From positions 3,172,001 to 3,236,000 of the forward strand of contig JAULSN010000004.1 of the NCBI GenBank assembly GCA_033439765.1: 64,000 nt of DNA, given 5' to 3'. Below the pieces are notes generated by a model. It was not told the origin of the DNA, ran no database searches, and worked only from the letters and a program-made list of their open reading frames with translations. Source of the DNA: Lasiosphaeria ovina. Taxonomy: Eukaryota; Ascomycota; Sordariomycetes; Sordariales; Lasiosphaeriaceae. Both the position numbers and the translations under genes were made by a program. This document shows, in pieces, positions 11,186-20,147 of the stretch; position 1 is the stretch's first letter, and every line of letters begins with the position of its first letter.

Positions 11186-12124
11186 TCATGCCATCAACTG
11201 CTGTTTCAAGGGGGTTAGAACGGCCGACTGGGGGATTATCGGGGTCGTCCCTCGCTCCCGAGGAGCGACTGGCGGAGTCGAGAGATGAGGATCAACTAGA
11301 GATGCCTTGCGCTTTTGTTGCTTCTCTAGGCTCGGTTCGCCGACTGCTTTGCCCACGGGGGGGCGAAGAGGCGCAATGTCCACGGGGAGGTGGGGAGGCG
11401 CGATGACCACGGGGGGGGTGTGAAGAGGCGCCTTGACCACCACTTTTGGGGCAGCAGATGCTGTAACGGTCAGAGCCGGATTAGGTGGCAGGGTCGAGTT
11501 GCCGTTACAAATATTTGACTCCTTCTTAGTGTCCCTGGGCGCAGAAAGCGCTCGAGACTTCTTCTGTTCGTGGAAATCGTACATTTTCGTCATGGCGCCT
11601 TCTACGGCTTCCATATCCAGGCCCCCCCACGTGAAAAAGAACATGGCGCCCTTGCCTCGTCCAATTTTAAAAAGCAAGTGTTCGGCAGTTTTTGGGATAA
11701 CAACTGCCTTGGTGAGGGGGTCGGCGAGGATGACTCCGTGCCCGCGGTCGACCTTGGTAGTACCGCTATCGCTCGTATCGTGGAGGCAGAGCTCTTTGGA
11801 TTCATTGAAGGAAAAGTAGCATTCGTCGTTGCTGAACATGTTCCTGTCCTTGCCAGAAGAGTCTCGATATGTTGCTGTGGGGTTGAGGCAGACATCGTTT
11901 CCCTCTGCTGTTCCAAAGGATAGAATGCGGTTTTCCTTGATCCTCTTGGAGGGATAGCCTTGGGTAACCGATATGACCTCGCGATACAGCTTGCTTTCGG
12001 CCTCGACGAATAACCTCATGGCTGGCTTGACCCTGCAAGTCCTCTCCCAATAGTCAAGATGATTGCAGATGTTTTCAGCTTCTTCGTCTAGTGCAACAAG
12101 AGCAAAAACCCCTTTGTTTGACAT
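11186..12124 (-). CDS. FHA-like domain protein, array copy 2
   Basis: Function unknown; 312 residues from the ATG at 12124 (MSNKGVFALVALDEEAENIC), chosen because it aligns with the start of copy 3. An upstream in-frame ATG at 12151 would add nine residues. The FHA-like domain spans ~20-175. It includes ILSFGTAEGNDVCLNP, FSNDECYFSF, ELCLHDTSDSGTTKV, VVIPKTAEHLLFKIGRGKG and FFFTWGG. The glycine loop and a GT pair remain, but the FHA Arg (GR) is replaced (FGT) and the S-x-x-H position reads SNDEC, so classical phosphothreonine binding is doubtful. The C-terminal ~110 residues are Pro/Val-rich and probably disordered. Copy 3 is the closest relative, and the two also share 3' flanking DNA. Confidence 0.7.
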   Translation of the reverse strand: MSNKGVFALVALDEEAENICNHLDYWERTCRVKPAMRLFVEAESKLYREVISVTQGYPSKRIKENRILSFGTAEGNDVCLNPTATYRDSSGKDRNMFSNDECYFSFNESKELCLHDTSDSGTTKVDRGHGVILADPLTKAVVIPKTAEHLLFKIGRGKGAMFFFTWGGLDMEAVEGAMTKMYDFHEQKKSRALSAPRDTKKESNICNGNSTLPPNPALTVTASAAPKVVVKAPLHTPPVVIAPPHLPVDIAPLRPPVGKAVGEPSLEKQQKRKASLVDPHLSTPPVAPRERGTTPIIPQSAVLTPLKQQLMA

Positions 12125-13403
12125 AATGACCGTGATTACGGGTTGAAGCACAGTCGGTCTGGGTCGTGGTGGCGATTGATTGAATGGACAGCCGCGCGAC
12201 CAAGGAGCGTATTAATTGATACGTAATCGGGTATTTATTGATTGATGAGAAGAATGAGAGATGCAACCGACATACCGCGGGCCGGGCCAGCTCAGCTTAT
12301 ATACAGAAACAGGGTTCGTACGGCAGCAGCGTAGTTGACGATTTCCGCGGGGCCTTGGTTGATTCTTCAACTCAAAACTTGTCCATCCCGAGAAGCTCAA
12401 TCACGAGTGCGACCGGCAGAGGTCGGGAACCAGGTGCAACAACAGACGCAGCCAGCCCTTGCACAGACTGAAGTCCGGATCTGAGCAGTGCGGGTCGATA
12501 TTTGACGAAACGGCGGGCGACAACCTGGACGCCAAATAATCCAATGTGCGGGTGCTGGGCCGGTTTCGAGCCCAGTCTGCAGCCCCGTTCAAGTTTGGAC
12601 GCCCGGCCGCCAGACCAGGCAGGAACCTGTGTGGTTGTGGGGTTGGAGCCCATCAGGTATTGTGTATGCGTATGCCTCCGTCTTACCGTCGGCGTTTTGT
12701 AGTGTGGATGCTTTAATCTTGTGTTTTTGAGGTCCAAGGCGGCTCCATACGGGGCCACATCTCTAACAAGGCCTCGGGCCAAATTTTGAAGGGCCTTGTT
12801 TCAGAGTAATACTCGGCGCACCCACCCCTAACTGTATTGCCAGGCAGCTGTTTTCAACTGACGGCCTTTTTAGGAGTAAAATCGGTACTTTTTGATGCAG
12901 CCCCCCCCCCCCCCCCCCAATGTGTAGATTCTTTCCTTGCCACGGCCAGTCAATGGAGCGAGCCAGTTAACCAGTTAGCCCTTAACACGACAAAAGACAT
13001 CACCACTCTGATCAATCGGCCTCATATGAATGCCTATACACTTGACTATATGCAAATGGCCATTTCAGCGTGCTGGGCAACAGCCAGCTCAACACCCTGA
13101 TTTACACCAAATTTGACCACTTTTCCTGGGCAGGAGCAGTGCGCGCATGTTGAGCAATGCGCACATCTTGAAGGCCAAAAAAATCTACATATGGGGGCCG
13201 TATCTAAAAATACAGATTTTACCGCTAAAAGAAGCGGGCCCCAAGATGCAGCTGCCAAGTTGGGGGGGTAGGTGGCATTACAATTAGTTCTAGGGGTGGG
13301 TATTCATCATTAGCTAAGACGAGTATTCCATGTCCTCCTTACTTGCCCAGACCCGAACTTCAACTCGGACCACCCAGCCTGCTTCTTGTCCTACCTAGCT
13401 AGC
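12125..13403. other. upstream cassette of FHA-like copy 2
   Basis: No gene is supported. The interval holds the leader and TATA box of copy 2. Homology to the upstream DNA of copies 1, 3 and 4 extends to about 12795: CTTGTCCATCC(C/T)GAGAAGCTCAA as in copy 3, and GACGCCAAATAATC and CCGCCAGACCAGGCAG as in copy 4. A C18 run lies at 12901-12918. The 3' flank of copy 3 lies near 13316-13403. Confidence 0.6.
12296..12306 (-). promoter_or_regulatory. TATA box of FHA-like copy 2
   Basis: The coding strand reads CTGTATATAAG then CTGAGCTGG, followed ~30 bp later by GGTATGTCGGTTGCATCTCT. The whole string is nearly the same in front of copy 3 and recognisable in front of copy 4. It lies ~175 bp before the ATG. 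Confidence 0.65.
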
Positions 13404-14636
13404 TCATGCTCTGCTTCTCATAGCCATGATTCGCAACTCTTCGGCATTCATATTCATATTGTCCTCGTAGCTATTAACAGAAGCCCCGCCAAGCGGTTGT
13501 CTGACGTCGATTTCTTGACGCCTCCTAGCGTCCGGCAGGTGCTCTTCTTTCGAATTTATAGTTAGCTGGCGCTTGACTCTCTGCACATTGACCCCGGAGG
13601 TGGCAGCAGATGCTGCATCGTCCCGAGCCCGAACAATTAACCTGGGAAGCTCCGAGGGAGGGTTAGGTGCTGCATCTTGTCGGGTCGCATCGAATTCCCG
13701 GACCCGTTCAACCGCGGCAGGAGATGCTGTAGTGGCCTGAGTCACATCATGTGACCGGTGAAGCTCCGGGGGAGGTTTAGATGCTGCATCGTCCCGAGCC
13801 CGAACAATTGGCCTGGGAAGCTCCGAGGGAAGGGTAGCTGCTGCATCTTGCCGGGTCGCATCGAATTCCCGGACCCGTTTAACCGCGGCAGGAGATGCTG
13901 TAGTGGCCTGAGTCACATCCTGTGACCGGTGAAGCTCCGGGGAAGGTTTAGGTGCTGCATCGCCCCGAGCCACATCGAATACTAGTTGGCTTGAGTGCAC
14001 TTGAGGCTTCTTTGGGTCCCCGCCCTGCCCGGGGGGGGTTGCTTTGTTGGGGTTGATACGATTCTCAACAATGCCGGATACCTTGTTCCCAGCGTTGAAA
14101 GTTGATCTCATATTGTTGATGGCGCCTTCTATGTCGTTATCCGGGCCCCCCCACTTGAATAAAAACACGGCGCCCTCGCCTCGTCCAATCTTGATGGCCA
14201 CGTGTTTGGTAGTTTTTGGGATAATAACTGTATTGGTGCGGGCGTCTGCAAGTATGACTCCATGCCCATCGTCGATCTTGGTAGTACCGCCGTCGCTGGT
14301 ATCGTGGAGGCAGAGCTCTTTGGATTCATTGAAGGAAAAGTAGCATTCGTCATCGCTGAACATCCTTCTGGAAGAAATGTCTCGATATGCTTTTTGGGGG
14401 TCGAGGCAGACGTCGTGTCCAACTGCTATTCCAAAGGACAGAAGGCGCCCTCCCTTCTTGTTGGATTTGTAACCTTTGGGAAGTGATATGGTATCCCGAT
14501 ACGTTTCGCTTTTGGTCTCGACGAACAATCTCATGGTGGATGACCCGTTATCGTTTTCATATTTACCACGACACTTGCAGATAAATTGAGCTTCCGGATT
14601 TAGTGCAACGAGAGTAAAAATCGCCTCTTCCGACAT
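13404..14636 (-). CDS. FHA-like domain protein, array copy 3, with internal 57-residue repeats
   Basis: Function unknown; 410 residues starting MSEEAIFTLVALNPEAQFIC. The FHA-like domain (~20-180) includes LLSFGIAVGHDVCLDPQ, FSDDECYFSFNESKE, CLHDTSDGGTTKI, VIIPKTTKHVAIKIGRGEGA and FLFKWGG. It is very close to copy 2 in its centre, and like copy 2 it lacks the usual FHA Arg and His. The tail contains two tandem 57-residue units (171 bp each, period exact) built around DVTQATTASPAAV, RVREFDATRQDAA and PSELPR(P/L)IVRARDDAA, plus the start of a third. After the repeats the block RQLTINSKEEHLP..RRRQEIDVR matches the tail of copy 1. The tail is probably disordered. A TATA box lies ~160 bp upstream. 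Single exon; no kinase or enzyme domain is seen. Confidence 0.7.
   Translation of the reverse strand: MSEEAIFTLVALNPEAQFICKCRGKYENDNGSSTMRLFVETKSETYRDTISLPKGYKSNKKGGRLLSFGIAVGHDVCLDPQKAYRDISSRRMFSDDECYFSFNESKELCLHDTSDGGTTKIDDGHGVILADARTNTVIIPKTTKHVAIKIGRGEGAVFLFKWGGPDNDIEGAINNMRSTFNAGNKVSGIVENRINPNKATPPGQGGDPKKPQVHSSQLVFDVARGDAAPKPSPELHRSQDVTQATTASPAAVKRVREFDATRQDAAATLPSELPRPIVRARDDAASKPPPELHRSHDVTQATTASPAAVERVREFDATRQDAAPNPPSELPRLIVRARDDAASAATSGVNVQRVKRQLTINSKEEHLPDARRRQEIDVRQPLGGASVNSYEDNMNMNAEELRIMAMRSRA
13609..13978. repeat. 171-bp in-frame tandem repeat inside FHA-like copy 3
   Basis: Units start at 13609, 13780 and 13951 (the third is partial), each opening with a G(A/G)TGCTGCATCG word. 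The first two are nearly identical over 171 bp, that is 57 codons, so the frame is kept. The small number of differences suggests a recent duplication. Confidence 0.9.
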
Positions 14637-14793
14637 GATGGTCGTTACGGGTTCTGGATCGTGGTAGCGGCTGAAATTGACAGCCGCGCGACCAAGGAGC
14701 GTAGCAGTTAGTGATGGGGGGAGGGGTTCGGTTTACCGATTGATGGGAGGGATGAGAGATGCAACCGACATGCCGCGGGTCGGGGCAGCCCAG

Positions 14794-14804
14794 CTTATAT
14801 ACAG
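14794..14804 (-). promoter_or_regulatory. TATA box of FHA-like copy 3
   Basis: The coding strand reads CTGTATATAAG then CTGGGCTGCCCCG, with CATGTCGGTTGCATCTCTCA ~30 bp downstream, matching copy 2 almost base for base. It lies about 160 bp before the ATG. Confidence 0.65.
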
Positions 14805-15017
14805 GGAAAGAGTTCTCACGGCAGCAAAGAAGTTGATGATGCCCGCGGGACCGGGACCTTGACCGATTCAGATTCAAAACTTGTCCATCCTGAGAAGCTC
14901 AATCACGGGTGCGACATGCACCACGGGCCGCCATTTTGATTCAGTGAGAGAGGTCGAGAACCAGGCGCAACAGACGCAGACGGCAATTTCAAATACCAAG
15001 GTACCTTGAATAGAGCA

Positions 15018-15062
15018 GAGTCCGAGTCCGAGTCCGAGTCCGAGTCCGAGTCCGAGTCCGAT
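15018..15062. repeat. GAGTCC hexanucleotide microsatellite, ~7 copies
   Basis: A perfect run of GAGTCC units lies in the upstream cassette of FHA-like copy 3. The word TCGAGTCCGAG occurs singly in the related cassette of copy 1, so the run is probably an expansion of a conserved site. Confidence 0.9.
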
Positions 15063-15243
15063 CTCGGCGTGAAACCGACTCTCACTCAGCCTTCCCACGA
15101 GACGACATTCGAGCGCCCTGGCCCCGTTTCGAGTCGGGCGCCAGACGAAGGCATGTTGGCTGGGTCGGTTTGAAACAAAGCTAGTGTCGAAAAGTCCGAG
15201 GCCTTGTTTTTGTGGCATACTAGTTAGATGGACGGGATGCGGC

Positions 15244-16289
15244 TCAGCGATCTCGAGTCCGAGGCTGCTCCATCGTCCCGCGAGCGGCCGAGCCACGTTT
15301 TGCCAGAAACGTCGAGACCAAAAAAGCGACCCGGCAAAATCCAGTCAGCTGGTGGTAACATGGGGCGCTCATGTAGTTATATGTAGCCTGGCACTCCCCA
15401 GTACCCCGATCTGCTGTTTTAAACACGGTGCTAATCAGTTCTAGGGCGCGCTTGTTGAACATGTTTTTCCTTGGGTCCACCGGATTCCTGATCTCGCCCA
15501 GCACAACGCGGCCGGGGGCAGCATCCGGTGCTCCCGGGCCGCCGACCTTCTCGGCGGTGCGGACGGGAAGCTGCTGCACCGAGTAGCAGACCTTCTCGGC
15601 GGGCACTACCACTAAGGGGGCCGCGACGAGAGGGGGGCGGGATCTTCGAACACGTGGATCTCTCCTCCTGCGAGGGAGCCATGTACCGGGACGGATATGG
15701 CGCTTGGTAGGAGTTGTATGTGCCTGCTAGCAGCCTGCGGAATCTAGTCGCGGGTGAGAACGTGGTGAGATACCGCCGGTTCTGACGACGGCCGGTTCTT
15801 CTCGGATTCTGATAAGAGAAATGCGTCCAACTCTCTATAATTAGGAACGCCAACCTGCAGCAGAGATCTGGCCTTGGACTCCTGTCCAATGGTGAGGAAA
15901 ATCTGCTTGCTTGCTTGCTTGCTTGCTTTTGGGATAACAGCCTTGCGGTGGCTGGGGCCACAAAGCTTGTTCTCACCGTCCACCAGGAGTTCTGTGGCCT
16001 GGTTGTCATCTTTGAAGGCAAATTTGCATTCGAAATAGCCGTAGTCCGTATCAGGAGGGACGTAGATATCATTATCCCAATGTGATCCAATGGCGAAATA
16101 GCACTCCTTGCTGTTGAACTCTGGAGTTCGAAATCCTGGAATGCGAAATAGGCCCTTGAAGCTCCGTGATACCCCGTGATCTAGGAAATGCACGTTACTT
16201 TCGGTCTTACAAATCTTCCGAGCCTCCAGACTTGTTGCAAAGAAGGCAACCCCCTTGAAATCCTCGGGTATTTCATGTATGACGGGCGC
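15244..16289 (-). CDS. FHA-like domain protein, array copy 4; no clear start codon, divergent Arg-rich tail
   Basis: Function unknown. The frame from 16289 reads EDFKGVAFFATSLEARKIC, the family N-terminal signature, but no ATG lies in frame. A TAG precedes it and a CTAG acceptor-like site touches it, so a first exon may lie upstream or the start may be lost. The FHA-like domain follows (CYFAIGSHWDNDIYVPP, ECKFAFKDDNQATELLVDGE, KAVIPKASKQASKQ, IFLTIGQ). I infer an intron at 15724-15773 (50 nt, GTATCT...GCAG), which keeps the frame and bypasses a stop at 15744. The next exon encodes an Arg/Pro-rich tail (TTPTKRHIRPGTW) ending at 15244, unrelated to the tails of copies 1-3. A GCTT microsatellite inside the domain encodes the KASKQASKQ insertion. 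It could be a decaying gene. Confidence 0.5.
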
Positions 16290-17938
16290 CTAGAATCAGA
16301 CGCTATCTGGGTGGGCAGAGTGGGTGGATTGTCGTCCTTTGACTTTCTCTAGTTGCCAGTTGGGTTTAAGTTGGAATTAAATGAGAGCAGAGATGCACCT
16401 GGCATATGAATGCGAGCTCCGGACAGCCCAAGTTATATGCTAGAACAAGGGTCTCGCGACGGCAAATCTTTGAAGTTGACGAATCCCGAGACCCAAATGG
16501 CCTTGCTTGGCTCAGATTGATCTTACCCGTGATGGATATGATACTGGGATTTTCAACCATGACTGCAACTTGCGTCACGGGCCGTTTCGGCCGCGGGGCA
16601 ACATCTCAGCGAAGGGAAGAGGTCGAAGACGGGGCGCAACAGAGTCAGTCAGACGTGGCTAGCCACTTCACACACACACACACACACACACGAATGAAGA
16701 GTCGGCGGGGGTATTAGGTGGACACGATGGAGAATTTCACGAAGCGGCGGGTAACAGCTTGACGCCAAATAATCAAATGTCCGTTCAGGTTGAACAAGTT
16801 CGGATGGCCGCCAGACCAGGCAGACGTGTGTGGTGGAGTTGGAAACCATATTGTACTACGTGACTCCCGGTCGGTCGGCCAGGTTTTTTAGTGTGCGTGC
16901 TTTGCGGCTCAGTCCCAATCCCATGGATGTTTTCGAGTGCAAGGCGGCCAATCCCCATAGGCCGCATCTCATCTCTTACAAGGCCTCAGGCCAAATAAGA
17001 ATGATTAGATAAGTGAGATCGGACGAGACCCATTTATTCGACCGCCATGACCGAGGATTACCCGAGCCAATTAAAACCCAAGACACTGAGGGGCCCCAAC
17101 TTCGTTTCCATTTCAGTTCTCGTCGGTGTAAGCGGTACCCATTCGCGGACACTCTAAACTGACATCATCGCCTTGCTCGCTGGCATTATAATTAGCAAAG
17201 TGTCATTTTCAGCGCCGAAGGGCAAGAGCGACCTGCGAACGACGTCAAAAACTGTCGAGGTTGGCTAATTACATGTTGTTGGCAGGTACTGGTTGGGTGC
17301 TTTCGTTGTCAGTGCTGTGCTGTGTGTGCTATTGTGTCATTCTAGTTTAGTTTGATTTACCAACTAAGATAGAGCCCAATCATTAAATCATCTGTCGCTC
17401 TTTGGGAAGCTTTCGAATTCGCAGCGCTGAACTCGCAATGAACTCTAACGACGAGATTTCTTGACGGGTACCTACCTAGGCACGGAGACCTAATCAGGTA
17501 GTTCCAGCTTGATTCGACAAGATATTTGTTTTACCAGTACATTCAAATCACGGCCACTCTTCTCGCAGCAGCGAGCAAGTGTCACTCGGGCGCACGCGAA
17601 TGTGCGTTTTTTTTTTCGTCAAGAAAGAGTTTCTTTTTTTTTTTTCCTTTGCTGGCGAGCTTCGAGGCATAGCCAGCTATGCCTGTCCGAAGATGCCTAC
17701 CTAGCTACCTACTTGGGTAAAGAGAGTGTGGAAAGACGTGAACCTTGCCACACTGGGCTCTGGGCTCTGGGCTATATAATATGATGGTGGGAAAATGAAA
17801 TTCTAAATGGGAACTGCCTCAAGTCACAGCCGGCTGTGCCTCAAGTAGGTGGCGGGGAGACAAAAGGGTGCTATTTGGAATTGGGTCGATCGGACTATTT
17901 TCTCCTGTAGTCTGGTTGATGCCTCCCCCCCCCCCCCC
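16290..17938. other. upstream cassette of FHA-like copy 4 and intergenic DNA
   Basis: No gene is supported. About 16430-17010 resembles the cassettes of the other copies. It shares GACGCCAAATAATC, CCGCCAGACCAGGCAG and AAGGCCTC(A/G)GGCCAAA with the copy 2 cassette, and also contains a CA dinucleotide run (~16672-16690). From 17010 to 17938 there are only T and C homopolymers (e.g. C-run ~17926-17939) and short shadow frames. Confidence 0.6.
16432..16442 (-). promoter_or_regulatory. degenerate TATA element of FHA-like copy 4
   Basis: The coding strand reads TAGCATATAAC then TTGGGCTGTCC, aligned with the GTATATAA-GCTGGGCTGCC block of the other copies. ATATGCCAGGTGCATCTCT downstream matches their CATGTCGGTTGCATCTCT. 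Both blocks are more diverged than in copies 2 and 3. Confidence 0.5.
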
Positions 17939-18799
17939 CTAGGGTTTGCAAATGATTCCTTCATTCCCAAGCGTCACATTCTCGGCCAGCTCTGCTGTCT
18001 TCATCAGATCATACAAGTCGTGACCCCCGTTGATTAACTCTTTACTGATTAGGTGTTTAAGTTGGTCCAATTGTGATAAAGAGGCTCCCAAATCAACCAA
18101 CCGGGCTTTTACTGCTTCGTTGCTCTTCCATGTCTTTATGGCGTCCATTATCTTCAACACGTCGTTGTCGACGATAAGCTTTCTGGCCAACGCCATTTCG
18201 AGGTATGGCATTGGTTGAAGAACCTTTCCAGGTCCAAATGAGGTCCCGTCGGATTTCAATATCTAAAATACAAGATCCTTAACCGTCGGATCTTGTTCAA
18301 CTGCTATCATGTGGCCCGGCCAGGTATCCTTATTAATGGTTATCGGATTATGATGCTTATTGTCTCTGTAAACATGGGTGGCCTTAAGCTTGAAGATACG
18401 ATAAAACGCGGACGAAGTTGTGCGAAAATAAACTTCTAGTTCAGGACACACTCCGTAATTAATCTTTTTGTCAATAAAGGAACAGAGCACCTGTAAGTAG
18501 CCGAGTTATTAGCTAGATCTGGTATCACACTCAGGCACGGAACACCAGAAAAGGTGGGGGTGGGAGATAATTACCTCCCATTCAAAGGTCATAGGCGTCT
18601 TGCGGCGGTATATGTTGGTAAGTATGCAAGAAAAACCGTCCAATTTGCCCCTCTTATCATGAGCGTTGAACTCTACATTAAAGTCCTTGTCGACAATTTC
18701 CTCAACTGTCCAACTGGCAGTTCGACTAGCCGGTGCCACAGTATTCGGTCCATGTTGAGCGTTGGGATTACTGGCCGAGGATTTGACGGGGGCCGCCAT
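17939..18799 (-). pseudogene. orphan gene interrupted by an in-frame TAG
   Basis: Not recognised. Exon 1 (18799-18575, MAAPVKSSASNP...PMTFEWE) and exon 2 (from 18490, VLCSFIDKKINYG...) are joined by a normal 84-nt intron (GTAATT...TTACAG). The reading frame reaches TAG at 18263. It then continues open in the same frame for ~107 codons (KSDGTSFGPGKVLQP...GIICKP) to a stop at 17939. Only a 39-nt or a much larger, poorly supported intron could remove the TAG, so a nonsense mutation in a ~250-residue gene is most likely. A short protein ending at 18263 is the alternative. A GGATATAAGG TATA-like site lies near 19008, and an in-frame ATG at 18892 could be an earlier start. There is no similarity to the FHA-like neighbours. 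Confidence 0.45.
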
Positions 18800-20147
18800 G
18801 GCTGAAGGGACAGCGGCGTTTCGAACTTGTTTTTTAGCGAGAAAAGTGTGGTGCAGATAAGCCGATGAGAAGCTGATTAGATAGCTACCCACGTAGTTAT
18901 GGGTATTTATGGCCAGAAGAAAAGTTCAGCAATGTGCAAAACCATGGTGCCAAAGGCGCATTCACCATGCCTGTGACCGGAGGCTTTCTCGGACTGCGCC
19001 GCCCCTTATATCCGAGACGGGAGCTGGCATGAGGCACGGTTCAGAACAGGGCAAGGCACCACGGGCACGTTGGTGCCAAATGCCAACTAATTATTGCTAC
19101 GTATTAGGTTCAAAGGCCGAATGAAGTGGTCTCTCTCTTAGATTGAGCAGTAATTAAATGATCAAAGAGGTAGGGTTGGTATGAGAACTTGGAAGTTTGG
19201 AAATGTCGGCCTTGCAGTTGTCATGAGTTTGTTCAGGCATCGTTAAGGTTATCATTGTCGGTCTCGCTAGTGGGCCAAGTCAAGTGCCGCAGGCAGCAGC
19301 ACTGGCGGCCTGCAGGACAATTCCTTCTGGCCTGCCTGGGTCCGGCCTACTTAGTAAGTTGGTTCCTTCCATCAGTGTGGGGTGGCTTGGGTCCGGAAAT
19401 GATCCGACGCGGGATGGATCCATATTTGAGGAGTACCAAATGGCCCGTGCTTGGAGTCGGTCACTGGGCTGGTCTGCCCACTGCGTCCTGGAGCCAGAGC
19501 GCGTTTCCATGTTGCGAGACGGAAGCAACCCAACTTCTTATCGAGAATTTGGGGCAGTCGCGCTTCAACACTCGGAATATATTTATCAATACTATAGAGT
19601 AACTGCTAGGTTCCTGGCGTATTCCATTTTCCACAGCTCAATGGATAACAAAGTTCCTCGTTACTACCCGCCTTACCTACGTTACCTACCTGGCTACCTG
19701 CCTTGGGTACCTAGGAAGACCCATCCGTCAATTGGAGATTCCACGCCAAAATGAAATAAAATGCCCTGCCAGGTGTTCCGATGGTTCGAGAGACAACTGG
19801 AGGGGAGTCTCGGAATCGATTTCCAGTTTTTCCACGAATCGAGTACCTTACTTGTTCCTCCCATATTCCATCATGCTGGGGCCCTCGGGCGTGCAACAGC
19901 CAAGGTAAGGTAAGGTGCCTGCTATACAGTACTTTAACCGCTTCATTGGCCGGCGAGTCTGCGTCCTTTCTTGATTGCGGAATTCTTCCAGATGGGACAT
20001 GCGGATATATATGCCATGCCCAGCCGGCCTTGTTTGTCCGCCAGCTTAAGATGGGCGACGGGGCCTGCTTGCACGCTGTCGCCGGGGGTGGTCGGCAACA
20101 GAAAACGGCCTTGACCAAGGACATGTAAAAATAAAAAAAAATAAAAA
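18800..20147. other. intergenic between divergent genes (orphan gene and GH115)
   Basis: No supported gene. The left end should hold the promoter of the orphan gene (TATA-like site ~19008). The right end holds the promoter and A-rich leader of the GH115 gene. The open frame at 19284-19754 has no domain, no codon-bias signal I can see and no splice support, so I treat it as chance. Confidence 0.6.

Larger units (their letters stand above)
14637..15243. other. upstream cassette of FHA-like copy 3
   Basis: No gene. It holds the leader and TATA box of copy 3, then upstream homology to the other copies (CTTGTCCATCCTGAGAAGCTCAA at ~14880, CCCTGGCCCCGTTTCGAGTC at ~15118, GGCCTTGTTTTTGTGGCATA at ~15202) and a GAGTCC hexanucleotide run. 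It ends directly at the stop codon of copy 4, so the shared cassette runs into the 3' end of the neighbouring gene. Confidence 0.6.

Noticed and set aside
8787..16289. FHA-like array considered as a kinase-FHA (Chk2/Rad53-like) cluster
   Set aside because: No kinase motifs (HRD, DFG, glycine loop with VAIK) occur in any frame of the array.
19284..19754. 156-codon plus-strand frame upstream of GH115
   Set aside because: No recognisable domain or splice context, and an overlapping frame on the same strand is equally open. Taken as chance.
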